A DNA stretch of 64,000 nucleotides, taken from contig NC_090022.1 of assembly GCF_037176765.1 (NCBI RefSeq), forward strand, positions 76,509,209 through 76,573,208. Reading direction: 5' to 3'. The notes beneath the pieces are model-generated. The model was not told where the DNA came from and did no database searches. It saw only the letters and a list, made by a program, of their open reading frames with translations. Shown here one piece after another: positions 12,216 through 26,800 of the stretch. The first letter of the stretch is position 1. The number at the start of each line of letters is the position of its first letter. The position numbers and the translations under genes were made by a program. The stretch comes from Anolis sagrei. Lineage: Eukaryota; Chordata; Lepidosauria; Squamata; Anolidae.

Positions 12216-12835
12216 CAATATGTGGAAGAACAGAAGGAAGAAAGATAGGCAAAAGGGACATTGATTTATGGGAAGGGCAAGAATAATTACAACATAGAGC
12301 CTCACCCTTGGCTGGAAACCCTGCCCAGATATTTCCTTGTTTCTGAGTATCTCACAGGTACAGCTACTCATGGGTTTGCAGGCTTTCTTGTGCAGTCAAC
12401 AGGTGTGTAAATGCATATTTTCACTTATGTTGATGCAGAGAATCCCCGACTTCAGAGACTAGGTAGTGTTATAGCAGAACTGGGCCTCAGGCTATGCCTC
12501 TGGGTGATAGGCCTTCCAGATGCATGCTGTACCATCCAGGGAGACTGACACATACTGGAGGGAAGCAAAGAGTAGAATAGGTCATGGGATGGTAGCCATA
12601 ACAATCCCTGCCCAGAACTTTCATTGGGGACAGTTAAGGTTAATTGACTATGCAAGGTCCTCATAAAAAGTTACTGGTGGAGGCTTCTAGTTGTATTCCA
12701 ATACAGTAATACCTTCATGCTCTGGAACTTTAGTCTCTCATCTAGCTGCGAGCCAGAAGGGAATAAGAGGCGCCAGGCTGAATTGCACTGTACTATCAGT
12801 ACAAGTCATGTTTTAAGATCACTCCAAGATATCTC

Positions 12836-13279
12836 ATGCTACATCAAATCTTCATGATGGGTAGGCTTCTCCAAAGCGTATACAGATTTACACTAAGCAG
12901 TGAACTAGTAACCTGTTTTATAAGGGACATTTTCCTTCATGTAGGAAATCAGACCAGTCTATGGTCTGATCAGACACAAGGGGGCAGCATGATTCAAGGC
13001 CTTCTTTTCCCAGGCGAGGTGCTCTGGTTCTTGCACTATGTTTCTGGCAATGCTGGGCACCCAGGCAAACCAAATAAGAGCGCCGTAATCCTTAGCAGCA
13101 CTGAGAAGGAATGGCTAATTGCCACTCTGCTCAGGATACTGTTGGTATGTGATGTTTTGATGTCTTTATCTGGGAAGGCACCGGAGGCTAATAAGAACAA
13201 AACTGTTCAGTGCCAACTCTTGACTTCTTGGCTGAACATTTTAAAGCCCAGAGAGACTTTGGCATTCTTAGTACTGTAA
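12836..13279 (+). other. Unexplained open frame of 147 codons
   Basis: Starts MLHQIFMMGRLL and ends ILKPRETLAFLVL. I recognise no domain, and no splice-border or promoter context supports expression. It does not overlap a repeat I could name. It may be an eroded mobile-element gene. Confidence 0.15.
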
Positions 13280-13934
13280 TTTAATATTTACTCTTGAAGA
13301 TGTTGTGATTTTCTGTCAACATCTTTAGCTGCTTGATCAGGACATCTAAATATACTCTACATCAGTGAAGACATCACAGATTGAAGGGATTTTTATATTT
13401 CTAGTGCATATTAATTGTGATAGGGTAATTTGAGTTTGACTGTGATTTTTTTAAAATGTATATTATTTATTTTGTGTTCTAAGTATCCAAGTTTGGGCAG
13501 TAATTTGACTTTCCATGCTTTTGGGATTTCCTGTTCATTTTGGAATTCATCTTGTTGACAACTGTTGTTAGGGAACCAAACAGATTCTAAGAAAAAAGAA
13601 AATCACTTCTTCAGTCCACCACATTTCTATGCAAACGGAGGTGGATGTTTTCTGTCACATGGAAAAATTACTAACAAGAACAACTGAAGGCATAGCTAAT
13701 AGAGGTGTTCACATTTTTTTGTTTTTTTCTCTAAATAATAATTTTATGTTACAATTTGGTGTTTCTTGAATTTAGGACACAGTCTTATAGTGAAAGAGCC
13801 TAGGGCATGTAAGAAATCGTATCACTGTACCATGTTAGTACTCGAATGAGGGGACTGCTAATGAATATCGTTGCTGTAATCTACATTTCAGAGGAAGAAA
13901 CTGCAAAATCACCTATCAGGATTCTTTGCCTTAA

Positions 13935-14012
13935 AATGCTATGACATGAATGGGGTCACTATAAGCTGACAGCCAACTTAAAGGCAGGTAGGCACATGTA
14001 CGACACACATAC
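13935..14012 (+). repeat. SINE tail fragment
   Basis: ggggtcactataagctgac and aaaggcaggtaggcaca resemble the tail of the SINE at 46401-46590. Confidence 0.45.
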
Positions 14013-14015
14013 ACT

Positions 14016-14332
14016 CTAAGGTAAAGGTAAAGATTTTCCCCTGACATAAGTCCAGTCGTGTTTGACTCTGGGGGTTGGTGCTCATCTCCATTTCTAGAGC
14101 CGGTGTTGTCTGTAGACACCTCCAAGGTCGTGGGACTAGCATGATTGCATGGAGTGGTTACCCTCCCACTAGAGTGGTACCTATTGATTTGCATGTTTTC
14201 AAACTGCTAGGTTGGCAGAAGCTGGGGCTAACAGTGGGAGCTCATGCCGCTCCTTGGATGAACCTGCAACCTTTTGGTCTGCAAGTTCAGCATCTCAGTG
14301 GTTTAACCCACTGTGCCACTGGGGATTCTACT
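14016..14332 (-). repeat. tRNA-derived SINE with BovB-like tail (type B)
   Basis: Reverse copy: ggtaaaggtaaagatttt, gtccagtcgtgtttgactc, then ctccaaggtcgtgggacta, and the tRNA-like head ggtttaacccactgtgcca. The BovB-like 3' end suggests mobilisation by BovB, as in Sauria-type SINEs. Confidence 0.8.
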
Positions 14333-14763
14333 GTACACACACTCTACTCTGGCACAATGCAAGTCATGCCACTGCCACAAAACTGCTTGGATAGACCAGT
14401 AATGAAGATGCATGAATGTATCAGTACTGTACTTCTATTTACAATGTGATCCGTTTATGGGATGCCTAATTACTGTGTGAGTGACAAGAATGCCAATGTA
14501 GTGCAGGAAGAATAGTCCTGTCCTGGTTCCACTCTGCTCAGTACGGTGAACATAAGAAGCCTAAGAGTCACATTGTAACACCATGCGCTTGTGACTCTAA
14601 ATATGCTATACACTGTAACACTATGCACTTGTGATTCTAAATATGATATAACAAAATGTTGGGCACAGTTCGATCATGCATCAACAACATATACCCATTT
14701 CTGTGTGCTGATTCAACCATGGCCTGGAACCAGAAGTGAGAAAATCTCAGTTATTACTGATAC

Positions 14764-14857
14764 CTGCTTCATTTCTGGTACATGGATGAGACTCTTGATG
14801 GAGTCTTGATGCCCTGTGTAAGTCTGCACTTGCACTCCAGAGCATGGGTCATAAACT
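14764..14857 (-). CDS. WD gene exon P (last exon found)
   Basis: 94 bases, acceptor tctccttacag and donor GTATCA. It encodes VYDPCSGVQVQTYTGHQDSI then KSLIHVPEMKQ, which opens a further blade. Further 3' exons are therefore expected at lower coordinates. Alternatively the reading runs through the donor and stops a few codons later. Confidence 0.82.
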
Positions 14858-17800
14858 CTGTAAGGAGAAAAAGAGGTAGCAAAAAAATATTCAAGATGGG
14901 CTGCCCTTTCATCCCTTCCCATATGATCCCATTCAAACCTAATTGTGTCATGCACTCCAGCAACAATGCAGCCATTGGCCTGGTCAATGCAAAGGCAAGT
15001 GATTCCCCTGGGGGCTGTTAGGTCTTGTGTACAGCATTCACCATCTTCACTCTGTGTGTGTGAACCATATAAGTAGCTTCAGACCTCACAACCTCCGAGG
15101 ATGCCTGCCATAGATACAGGTGAAACGTCAAGAGAGAATGCTTCTAGAACACGGCCATATAGCCCAAAAAAACCACAACAATAAATTAGCTTCTGCCAAG
15201 AACTGCATTCCACTAGCAAGGTTTCTCCCGTGCCCAACCACATCCATTGTTCAAACATTATAATACACAGCAAAGCAATTTGATAACTGCATCCCTTCCA
15301 ACCTTTATTTCCTTACAATTCTGAAACAGAATGGTTTACTACATTCTAGGAATTCTTCCCTCATATTATTTATTTGTCAACTATACCCCATGATGGATGA
15401 TCAGCTAGATGAAGTCACCAGCTGATTTTGCACTTACCCAGATTCGAATGGAGCCATCTTCAGACCCACAGACCCACTTGTCCTTGAGAGGATGCCAGAC
15501 CAAGGCTACAACAGCGGCTTTGAGCCCACTGAGCTCAGTCAGGAGTAGCAGGTCAGTGCAAAGAGGGTTGAATGCACAAATGAAAACTCGGCCGGTGCTA
15601 CAAGAGAAAGCAAATTCCCTCCTGCCAGGACCAGGAGGGTCTGAGCTGAGGATGTAGGGATGACAAAACCTTTGGAAAAAATCAACATTTCTGAACCCAA
15701 ACCCAGTAATGGAGTCCCTGTAGGATAGAGGTTTTCTTGGAAGGATTTGTTCAGAGAGATTGCTTTTTCCATCCTCAGAGAGTGTGCCTTGTCCAAAGTT
15801 ACACAGTGGGTTTTCATGGCTGAGATTCAAACTATGCTGTCCTGCTATAGAACTAAGATACCAAACCACACTGCCTTTTGGGGAAAGTAATAGTATCAGT
15901 AACACAACGGTAAGTGGTTGAACTAGATGACTCATCAAAACCCTCCTACTCTTATTATTATTATTATTATTATTATTATTTCCGTCACTTTTACCCCGCC
16001 CTTCTCACCCCCAAGGGGGGGCTCATTCCACAGCTGCCCTATAATTTATTTAAATTATCAAAACATAATAAAATATAATGGCTCCCATGACAGACAAATA
16101 GACTAACCCACCTTTTGGGGGAATAGGCCACATCTAAGATGGCCTCATAATTCCCAGGCAGACTGGAGAAGTCATTTAGCAAGGAGTGGTTTCGTAAGTC
16201 CCAAAGACACAGTCTTCCATCCCATCCTCCAGTGAGCTATAACAAAATGCAGCAAGGTGAGCTCCTACTTCACTAAACTCTGCTCTTTCCACCCCATTCA
16301 TAGACATATTGCCCACTCACAAGAGGTCTTCCTGTAACTGTGGCCTTCCTCCAATCCATACTTCTTGACGCTCAGGGAATATATTGTATATTATCTTCAG
16401 GTAACCACATGTCCTGCTTTACAAAGGACAGTGCCCTAGATGAAGGGCTGACCAAATTGGGTTTACTTTAAAGATTCAAAACCCCATATGTAGGGAGAGC
16501 AGCAGCAGGTGAAAAGCTGCCCATCAGCAGTGAGCACCTGGCCTTCATATTGAGCAGACACATACCAGTCTTTCTCATCTCTGTGTCCAGTATTGTAACA
16601 AACCTACAACAAACCATTGTAATTCTGGTTTAATTATACTAATTCATTGCAAATTTAACTCTATCTGTATCTCTGTAGTGAATGCAAATCCAGGTTGAGT
16701 ATCCCTTATCCAAAATACTTGGGAATAAAAAGGTTTTGGATTCTAGATTTTTTTCAGGTTCTGGAATAGCTGTATTTGTGCACGCGCACGCATATGTGTG
16801 TGTATGTGTGTGTGTATACACACACATACACACATCTTGGAGATGGGATCCATATCAAGACACTAAATTCATTTATGCGCTATACAAACATAACCTGATG
16901 GTAAATTTATACACAATATTTTAAATAATTTTGTGCATGAACAACGTTTTTTAAATATCTTGAACCATTAGAAAGCAAAGGTGTCACGATCTCAGTTATA
17001 TGGACTCATATGGATAATTTTAGATTTTGTATTTAATAAAGGGATGCCCAAGCTGTATTATACAATTTATTTATTTACTTCCCATATTTATACCCTGCCC
17101 TTCTCAACCCTTAGGGGACTCAGGGTAGCCTTACAACAGGCACAATTTGATATCACCACATATCAGTCTGAAAATAAACAAATACAATTAAAATCCAAAC
17201 AATCAAAAAGATAAATTATTATAACCAGAAATACAAACTATACTAATGTATGCCCCCTTTCCCATAATACATTTATCCTTCTGTAGGGGTACCTTATATG
17301 GTTTTCCCCAAATTATGATTTTCACTTACCAAATAGGGGAAGTGGATGTCAGTGTAATCACCTGCCAAGGTGAGTGCTGTCACCATGCCTGTGTGCCCAC
17401 AAAGTACCATTCTGCAAGTGAACCCTGTTAGAGGCAACACTGGCATGAGAGACAGTAGCAGGGCAAAGAAAGAAAATGGGCAGATTTTTTTAAAACAACA
17501 AGGAGACTCCCAGAGGATGAGGCCAAAATTATTTAATCCCAATAGAGCAGGTCTAGGGAGTAGACATCATGGCCACTGGAAAAAAGACTATGGGAGTTAT
17601 TTATCACCTTTAGTCCAAATACTTTGGAAAGCAAAAGGATCTTCATCCCTATTGTGCTAAAATATTTCACTCTCTTCAATTGAGAAGTGGTGCAAAAGCA
17701 CCAGGACTAAAGGGAAAAACAGGGAAGAATGGAATTTCAAAGGTGCATGTGAATGAATACTTAATAGTTACAGAATCAAAACATTTAATGGGAGTGCTGA

Positions 17801-20800
17801 CATAAGGTGGATTGAAGAGAATTTGTTTTGCACCTCATGTACTATTGAGATTTTTTATTCAATGTTTGAGATATGACTATAAAGAGGAAGAGTAGCAGCA
17901 GCAATTGTTAATTTCAAAAAATCACTTTCAATTTATGGCAATCATATAAGTAGAGACTTCCAAGATATTCTACCATCACCAGCCCTGCTCAAGTCCTGCA
18001 GACTCAGGGCATGGCTTCTTTAACTGAGCCCATTCACTTGTGTTGTGGTCTTCCTTTTTTTTCTATTGATTTCCATTTATCAAACATTATAGTCTTTTCT
18101 TATGAGTCATGTAATTTCATGATATGTCCAAGGTATTATAGCCCCAGTTTAGAAATTTTGGCTTCTATGGATAGAGCATTCTTGGACCAATTCATTTATC
18201 TTCTTGGCAGTCTCTGATATCCATAGAAGTCTCTTAGAGCACACACTTAAAAAAATCCTTGAATTTTCTTCACTGTCCAATTTTCACAACCACACATATA
18301 AATAGATCCCATTGCTAACTTTGAAAATATAACTTTCCAAACCCTAGTCCATTTAAGTAGGTCTGAAGAAAAATACATTTGAAATGTGATAGACCATTTT
18401 ATGTTTATTTCTGTGCACCTTTCTAATGTTCCTCCTATGGTCCTATCCCATCCCAAACCAGTGTCTTCACCTGCTATACAAGAGGGTGAATGTTCTTGAG
18501 CCTCCTCATCTTGGGTGTAGGTTGAAGCCAGTGTTCTAGCATCCTTATCCAGCTCAGATAGACATTGCTACAGCACAAGAGAAAAATATCACAAGCCAAC
18601 AAAATAAAACTTTTTGTAACAATCAGAAATGAGAGTAGCACAAGTGAAAGCATTTTTATGCTGATTTTAGATTTGTCTTTATTCCCATCACATCAACTTT
18701 TTAAAATATGATGAATGGTACATTAAAACAGACTTTTGTAAAGTCTGAACATTTCACATCATATTCGTGTAATATAAGCCAAGAAGTATTTTTCATCAGT
18801 TACAATTTTAGGTCTTCTGATAGAGTTCTTTGTGCTGAATTCAGATCTGTGCTTATTTTTTCCTCTATTATGTGTAATTTTTTTGCACGATGAGGCTAAT
18901 CAAATAATACATTTACACACTGATATCAATTAAATTCTCTTGATATCAGTGCATAAATGCATTAATTATTCAATTGGCTTCATTGCACAAACTACATATG
19001 ATAGAGAAAAAATAAACACAGATCTGAATTCAGCACAAAAAACTCTAGAAGAATGACCTGAAATTATATCTGATGAAAAATACTTGTTGGCTTGTGTGTT
19101 CAACAATTAAGGAAACTGCTCGAATCTCCTTCTACAACAAGCCCTTCATTTACGAGCAACCGTGTTTCTATGACATGTCTCGTATTCCACCAGAATATCT
19201 TGCAATGGAATTCCTATCATCTCCTCTAGCTCGGTCATCCTGGTTGAGTAAAATGTTTATTTATAGAATCATAGAATCAAAGAGTTGGAAGAGACCTCAT
19301 GGGCCATCCAGTCCAACCCCCTGCCAAGAAGCAGGAATATTGCATTCAGATCACCCCTGACAGATGGCCATCCAGCCTCTGTTTAAAAGTTTCCAAAGAA
19401 GGAGCCTCCACCACACTCCGGGGCAGAGAGTTCCACTGCTGAACGGCTCTCACAGCCAGGAAGTTCTTCCTCATGTTCAGGTGGAATCTTCTCTCTTGTA
19501 GTTTGAAGCCATTGTTCTGCGTCCTAGTTTCCAGGGAAGCAGAAAACAAGCTTGCTCCATCCTCCCTGTGGCTTCCTCTCACATATTTATACATGGCTAA
19601 ACACTCAAAACTATTTACCTGTTTGCCTCTCGACCAAAGATTTGTGGGAAGTGTAATTTAGTACAGAAGCCAAAGTTCTGAAAACGAAGACTTGCTAAGG
19701 TATGCAGAAAGAGTACATTTGGAAGAGGTTAAAACCATCAGTCTAGTTTCAAGATACTATATGCCAGAACTTTAGCATCTGACTACTAATACACAGAGAC
19801 TGAAATATTTCATTGTTACAGATCCTAGATGATATGGTGATATAAATCTCCACTGTTCACACTGGTTGGGGAATTCTGAGGGTTATAGTTATTTTTCTTC
19901 CACATGTTTATTAAGCATGAAAATTTCTATATCTGGACATTTTCCTAAGATGTTGCCCCCTTTTCTAAAAAAAAAACCAACAAAAAACGTATTGTCGATG
20001 GCTTTCATGGCTGGAATCACTGGGTTGTTGTAGGTTTTTCGGGCTATATGGCTATGCTCTAGAAGCATTCTCTCCTGACGTTTCGCCACCTTGGACATTC
20101 CACAGATATATAAACCCAATTTTCCTAGTTCCAACAGACCTCACAACCTCTGAGGATGCTTGCTATATATGCAGGTGAAACATCAGGAGAGAATGCTTCT
20201 AAAACATGGCCATATAGCCCGAAAAACCTACAACAACCCAACAACAAAAACAAACAAACAAACAAACAAAAAAACACCCCCTCCCCCCCGCAAAAAACCA
20301 AAAAAACCCAAAACCAAATCACTATTGCCAGAGGAGTAGAGACACAAGTTGGGTATTACTAATGAAAAAATTTTTGGCCTATTTTTTCAGATTTAGAACT
20401 ATTTATATTTGCACATATTTGCATAATGAGATATCTTAGAAATGGAACTCAAGTCTAAACACAAATTAATTTATCTTTCATATATACTTTATTCACATAA
20501 CCTGAAGTTAATTTTATAAATAATATAAATCTATTTTTTAAAATGTAGGCATGACACAAAGGTTTGTGTATACTGAAAGCAAAGATGTCACTATCTCAGC
20601 CACCCATGTGGAGAATTTCTTGTCGCCAAGCCTGTGCCTTGAGTTGATAATCAGTCCTACGATATTCTGCTTGCCACAACATAGTTTAAGGGTCTGCGCT
20701 TACTACCTCATCACATGAGTCTTTTTTGCACTTCTCTGTGCTGCCAGCATGTTGCCAGAATGGAGTCCCCTAAGGTCCATTAAATGACACAGGGCTACTT

Positions 20801-23800
20801 ACGGTGGCGCTCCATTGGGCTCCATGCCGGCAGCGCCAAGAAGTGGAGCCCAAAGGAGTCCGGTGTAGGGAGGAAGCCGGAGACAGCATGGAAACATCTT
20901 GGGATGTGATCCCATGACCACCAATGGAAAGTGTAAACCTTACACTGCCCCACGATTTCCCCCACTGTTCCCTGTCTTATGAACCACAATGTGATGAGGT
21001 CATTACTTTATTGCTATTTTTTCAAATGGACATGTAGTTGATTTTAAGTAACTTAACTTCCTGCAGAATAACTCTAAAGCCCTGCCTTCTTTAGACAATA
21101 AAATTAAGAGGGTCAGATGATGGGAAGGAAACTGAGATAGGGGTTTGTTCTCACCTGGACATGGAGATCAGCATATGGAGTTAACCTCTCAAACTCCCAG
21201 AGATAAATGTTCCCATTTGTTGCTGACATTACCAGAATATCCAGTTGATCAACAAACAGGGCCCTGTCAAAAAATTATAGCAAGAGCTTTACATCCATAC
21301 TTGAATCTTGAGTTCCTTCCTTCACATACGCATGTGTGCGCACACACAAACACACTCATGCTTCCCTACTTTCTTCTAGATAGCCAACTAAGGCCCCTTC
21401 TACACAGCCATATAAAATCTAGATTATCTGCTTTGAACTGGATTATATGACAGTGTAAACTCATATCCATTTTAAAGAAGATAATCTGGATTCTATGACA
21501 GTGTAGAAGGGCCCTTAAAGGGGTGGAGTCATCCTAGTAAACAGATTTCTCAGGAACAGAGGAATCTGCTTTATAATCACAGGTTGGAATGCTTACTTTT
21601 TGCACTGTAATTCCCAGAATCCCCATGCCAGTTTAAAGTGTGGAGGTCCTAGATTATTCAGGGGCAAACTTTGGCCCTCCAGGTGTTTTGGACTTCAACT
21701 TCCAGAAATCCTAGCCAGCTTACTGGCTGTTCGGAATTGTGGGAGTTGAAGTCCAAAACACCTGAAGGGCCAAAGTGTGCACATGCCTGTCCTAAATTAT
21801 ATGGTGCTTGGACTGTGTTGGCCGAAGTTAGATGGTAGTTCAGAGAAGTGAGCTTTGGTCTAAATCACCTTATACAGCTTAGTACACGTGCCAGTATTGT
21901 GCTCTGGTTACTGTACATTGATTTATGTGACATGTGCTTGGGGAAAGCAGCCACAGGGAGCACCAACCCTGAGAGTTTGACCCTCTAGGTCTCTGGTTCT
22001 CAATCTGTGCTTCTTGGGCTCTGTGTGCACTTTCGGGGGTGGGGGGGTGGGGGGCTCTGCGACCACTCCAGGAAAATAAAATAAATAAAAATAATCAAAT
22101 AGTTTTAAAATACAATTTTATTTCATGGCAACTGCACAACTGTTTAGATATTTCTTTACTTTGCATTTCTATAGACCTGCTTCCTCTCCCTATAAAACTA
22201 CTCCTAAGCACAATTAATTTATAAGACATTGGGTACACCTAAGGGGTTCCATCAAAGGAACTGATTCTAAAAAGGGCTCTGCACGTCAAAAAGGTTGGGA
22301 ACCACTGCTCTAGGTAATCTCTACTTCACTCCCCCCCCCCCCCAAAGCCCCAGGCTGTATGACCAATGAAGAGAGACTGTGGCTGGATCTATTTTGCCAA
22401 ATAATGCAGTTTGAACTGCAATATGGTGAATGTAGAAGCATATAATGCAGACTAAATGCATTAAACTGGATTATATGAGTCTAGAGCCATATAATCCAGT
22501 TCAATGCAGTTAATCTGCATTTTGAAACTGCATTATATGGCACTGTAAATCCAGTCTGTGGTTCTCCAAAGGGATCTCTGATGAGGATTTTTTTTTGGAT
22601 GTAGGGTCCCCACTGCTCCCACAGATCATACCTTGTGAAGCCTATGATCTCTCTTTGTGTGCTTTTGGCTGTGCTTCGGGCTCTAGTGTAGCTACTCTGG
22701 TGATCACGAGGGCCCTTTCTCCATTTCTGAGGAGAGTTTGGACGAGTTTGGAGCTCCTTCCTGCAACCTTTATCCCTCTCCTGGGGCCCGGGCCCTTGTC
22801 GCTCCAGCTGGGCTTCACTGAGGCGGAAGGACTCCTTGCTGAAGGAAAGAGACACACAGGGTGACATGAGATGTACATCTGTAGGTGTAAACAACACACT
22901 TGTAACCACGGTCAGGTGTTCTACTCTGAAAGGAGGTCACTATTATGATCAAAAGAAGTGTAGTAGGTTTGATCAATCATCTCATAGTTCTGGTAGCTGA
23001 CAGCAGTCTTCTGGCTGGACTATGATTAAATTCTTGTAATCAACAGCATTCTTCAGCCTAGGCAGAGCCTGGAAAAGCCAGTGGCCATGTTGATTTGCAG
23101 ATTTGGAGAATGGTAATCCAAAATTTATTTATTTATGCCTATCCCACTTTTCCACAGAATTAGCACTGAAGGTGACTAACAAGATACAGTTGGTTCTTCA
23201 TGTTCGTGGGTTTGACTTTTGCAAATTTGATTATTCATGGATTTGATTAATATATTCCCTCTAGGAATCTCTAGGTCAGTGGTTCTCAACTTGGGGTCCC
23301 CAGATGTTTTTGGCCTTCAACTCCCAGAAATCCTAACAGCTGATAAACTGGCTGGGATTTCTGGGAGTTGTAGGCCAAAAACATCTGGGGACCTCAGGTT
23401 GAGAACCACTGCTCTAGGTCCTCTCGTGCACTGGAGAAACCAGAGATAACGGTTTTCTAGGCATTTGTAGGTCTTCCAGTAGAATAAAATGACATAAAGT
23501 CATGCTGGAGAACCTAGAGATCTCTAGAGTTGAAATAAATAGTATTTATAATTCATGGTTTTTCCATAGACGTAACCACAGATAATATGGAAGGCCTACT
23601 GTAAATAAAAACATAAAAACAATTGCAAATAAAATCTTCATACAGTATTATTAAAAACACAGTTAAAGAAGTTACAGTATCAAGACACAATTGAGCTTAA
23701 ATAGTTTAAAGAGACTTAATTTTCTAAAAAGATGACGATGAACCAAAATAGTAACCTTTCCAAGCCTTTTCCTCTGCTTACTAGTATTTCTAATACTGGG

Positions 23801-26800
23801 GACTTAGTTGGAACTGAGAATGGCAGATTTTATCTGAGTTGCACAGAAAATGATTCTTACCTGTAAATAAAGGGAGATATGTAGCTCCTTTCCCATTTTT
23901 GCATTGATCCACTGATGTCACCACTGAAGAGCAAAATAGGTTCCTTCTTAGCTAATGGGAGAATATTCAGAAGGTCAACTGAAACATCACTGGACTTTGA
24001 GAAGCCAAACCAAGGAATAATTGCTAGTCAAATAAAGCAAAGATCACCCCCACCCCACTCCAAACTACTATCTGGTTTGGCCCAGATAGATAAGGCTCAC
24101 CTTGTGAATCTTATTGGTACTGATCTGTTGAAGCTGATGTCAAGTAGGAAACAGAGCTTGAGCACTTACCATATGCTAAACATTCAAGTGGATGTTTGGA
24201 GGCCAGCACTGTCATGCAGCCCAATTCACTATAGCGCCAGACTAGTATTTGCTGTGGCTTTGCTGTGCCTGGAATGAGGAAAACTTCTGCTTATTCTGTC
24301 TGAAACCAACAGACTGTTTGTTGTTTGTTTGTTTCTTAAAATGCTTTAGATTGTTCTATAAACTCTTGCCACATCCCTGGCTTTGCCATATTTTCAAGGG
24401 GGATGAATGCCCAAGCTACAAAGTGTGATATTAAAAAGGAGACAACAGCTCTATTCCTGCTTGTACAAATCAGTATGTACCCATGAATATGAGACAGCAA
24501 TGGGACACAGAAATGAAATGTAAGAAAGGTTCAACACCATATTCCTACATGTTCACATGCTAACTCAGGTAGCTTGGCTCCGGCTTCTGAAATTATCCTC
24601 TTTTCTCCATTTTCACTTGTGCTCTGATGACAAATCAATCGATCAATTAAATTAACAAACAGCATTACACTTGTATCCCTTTTCCTCCAAGCATTTCATA
24701 CTATGGCCATTGTTGTGATGGGGTAATTTATATTTCTCACTGGTTTCTCAGGGAGGTATCTAAGGGCCCTTCCACACAGCCCATATATCCCAGATTATCA
24801 AGGAAGGATATCCCTCATTATCTGAGTGTGGACTCAGATAAACCAGTTCAAAGCAGATATTGTGGGATATTCTGCCTTGATATTCTGGGATATAGGGCTT
24901 TGAGGAAGGGCCCTTAGAGACCCTTCTCAGCACCAGTGGAAAAGTAACAACAAATGGCAGTGGCAATAAACAGTAGCGTGTTTGTATGTTCTGTTTATAG
25001 GCACCTTGTGCCGTGTGTAAGCCGCCCAGAGTCCCTTCGTGGAGATAGTGGTAGTATAAAAGAATAAAGTTATTATTATTAGCAGGCAGGGCCCTCCCAC
25101 ACAGCCATATAGCCCAGAATATCAAGGCAGAAAATCCCACATTATCTGCTTTGAGCTGGGTTATCGGAGTCCACACTGCTGTATATTCCAGTTCAAAGCA
25201 GATAATGTGGGATTTGATTCAGCTGTGTAGAAGGGGCCTCAGTCCCAGCCATACTCTCAACTCAAACTCCACTTCCAGAGAAGACAGCCACCCAGTATGT
25301 ATCTTTGACTAGTAGTCTCTTCTTTTCCCAGCACCTGGCTCTGTGGAACTTTTGCTGTCACATTATTTTGGGAAGGGTAATCTGAGAGACAAACTTTGTC
25401 TTTTGGACAGATGATTTCTTGAGGTATCCCTTTCCAGATTTCCTCCTAGAGAGCCAGGCACTGAAGAAAGGAGAAGTAATAAATACAGATGGCCTGAACC
25501 CAGTGATCTGTTATGCAATTGCTCCTGTTTGGCAAGAACCAAGTAGGATCCTAAACATAGTTTTGTTTTCCTCTATTATCCACATGATACCTTATGAATC
25601 AAGTTACACTGGAAGATAATGACTGTCCTACAAAAGGAGCCAGCAAACTTGAGAGCTGAGCGGAGACTTGAACCTAGGTCTGTGCAGTCTGAAACCACCC
25701 CTTTAATCCAGATATGGAGAACCTTCTATCCTCCAGGACTTAATTAACAGCCACTGCCATTATTCTTCAGTGACCACCATACTGGCCAGGGCTGATGGAG
25801 ACTGAAGTCCAAAGAGACACAGCTTCCCTTATGTTGCTCTAACAAATGTGTCACATTGTACTTGTTTCTTCGTCTAAGTGTATTTTTCTCCAAAATGCTT
25901 GAAAGGACTTGATCTACAAATAAGAAAGGGTGGTGAATCCAAAAACCTGGCACAGATCATTGGGAGGCCAGGGGAGATCTTACATTGCAGTTGAGGAAGG
26001 CGGCTTTATTAGAGTGCTCACCAATCACATGCCTCGAATCTGGCAGGCTGAAAAGCTGTTGGAGAAGGGGGCCATCCTTCTTCTGCTGGAATGTGGATAT
26101 GAACTGTGAAACCTGAATTTAGCACAAAGGAATATAGTACAGATGGCCATTTAATAATAATTTCGCCTTATTCCTTTCCCAGCATGCAGAATTAGAGACA
26201 AGTGCCATGTCATTTCCCCTGGGAGTTGGAGAAAGATCAAACATTAACTTATGATGGAGCTGTGGAAAGCTGTTGTTTGAATGAATAGTTTACATAACAG
26301 CAGGGAGGAAATTGCAGAAAATTCAGTTTCTGGTGCTGGGATGATTAAGAGTTATAAAGAAATGTCAACTCTGAAACTATTTTGGAGAAATTTGAAGATC
26401 CAGGAATACATTACTAGTGGCATTAGAAGCCTTTGAAGAATCTATTCAAGCGAAATGGCAAATGAAAAATCAGCTATTCAGCATGCCCCCAGAAAGGAGG
26501 ATACAACCGCTCCGGAAAATACTTGAGAAGAGACATCATTTAATCTTAATTGTATCTGCCACCTGACATTTGAGAAAGGCTTCGTAGTATTTTTTCCAAT
26601 GTAAAATAGCTGTGTATCATCCTTATGTTAGCTATGCCATAACATAATGATCAGAAAAGATGGGTTTGAGCTGCCACAAAAGCCACTGGTTACAAGAAAA
26701 TGCTTCATCTAAAAGCAATCTCTGCACCCCAGGTCATTTTAAAGACGTCATTTAAGTAATGAATAAGAAAGATTTTCCTACAATCAGGCTAGCTGACTAA

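Noticed and set aside
15405-15938. 177-codon frame on the minus strand as one exon
   Set aside because: Only 15645-15438 fits the WD gene phase and splice borders; the rest is intron read-through.
23861-23936. WD exon H starting at the nearer acceptor cttcag
   Set aside because: That start breaks the phase with exon G; the acceptor cccattag at 23951 keeps it and adds AKKEPILLF.
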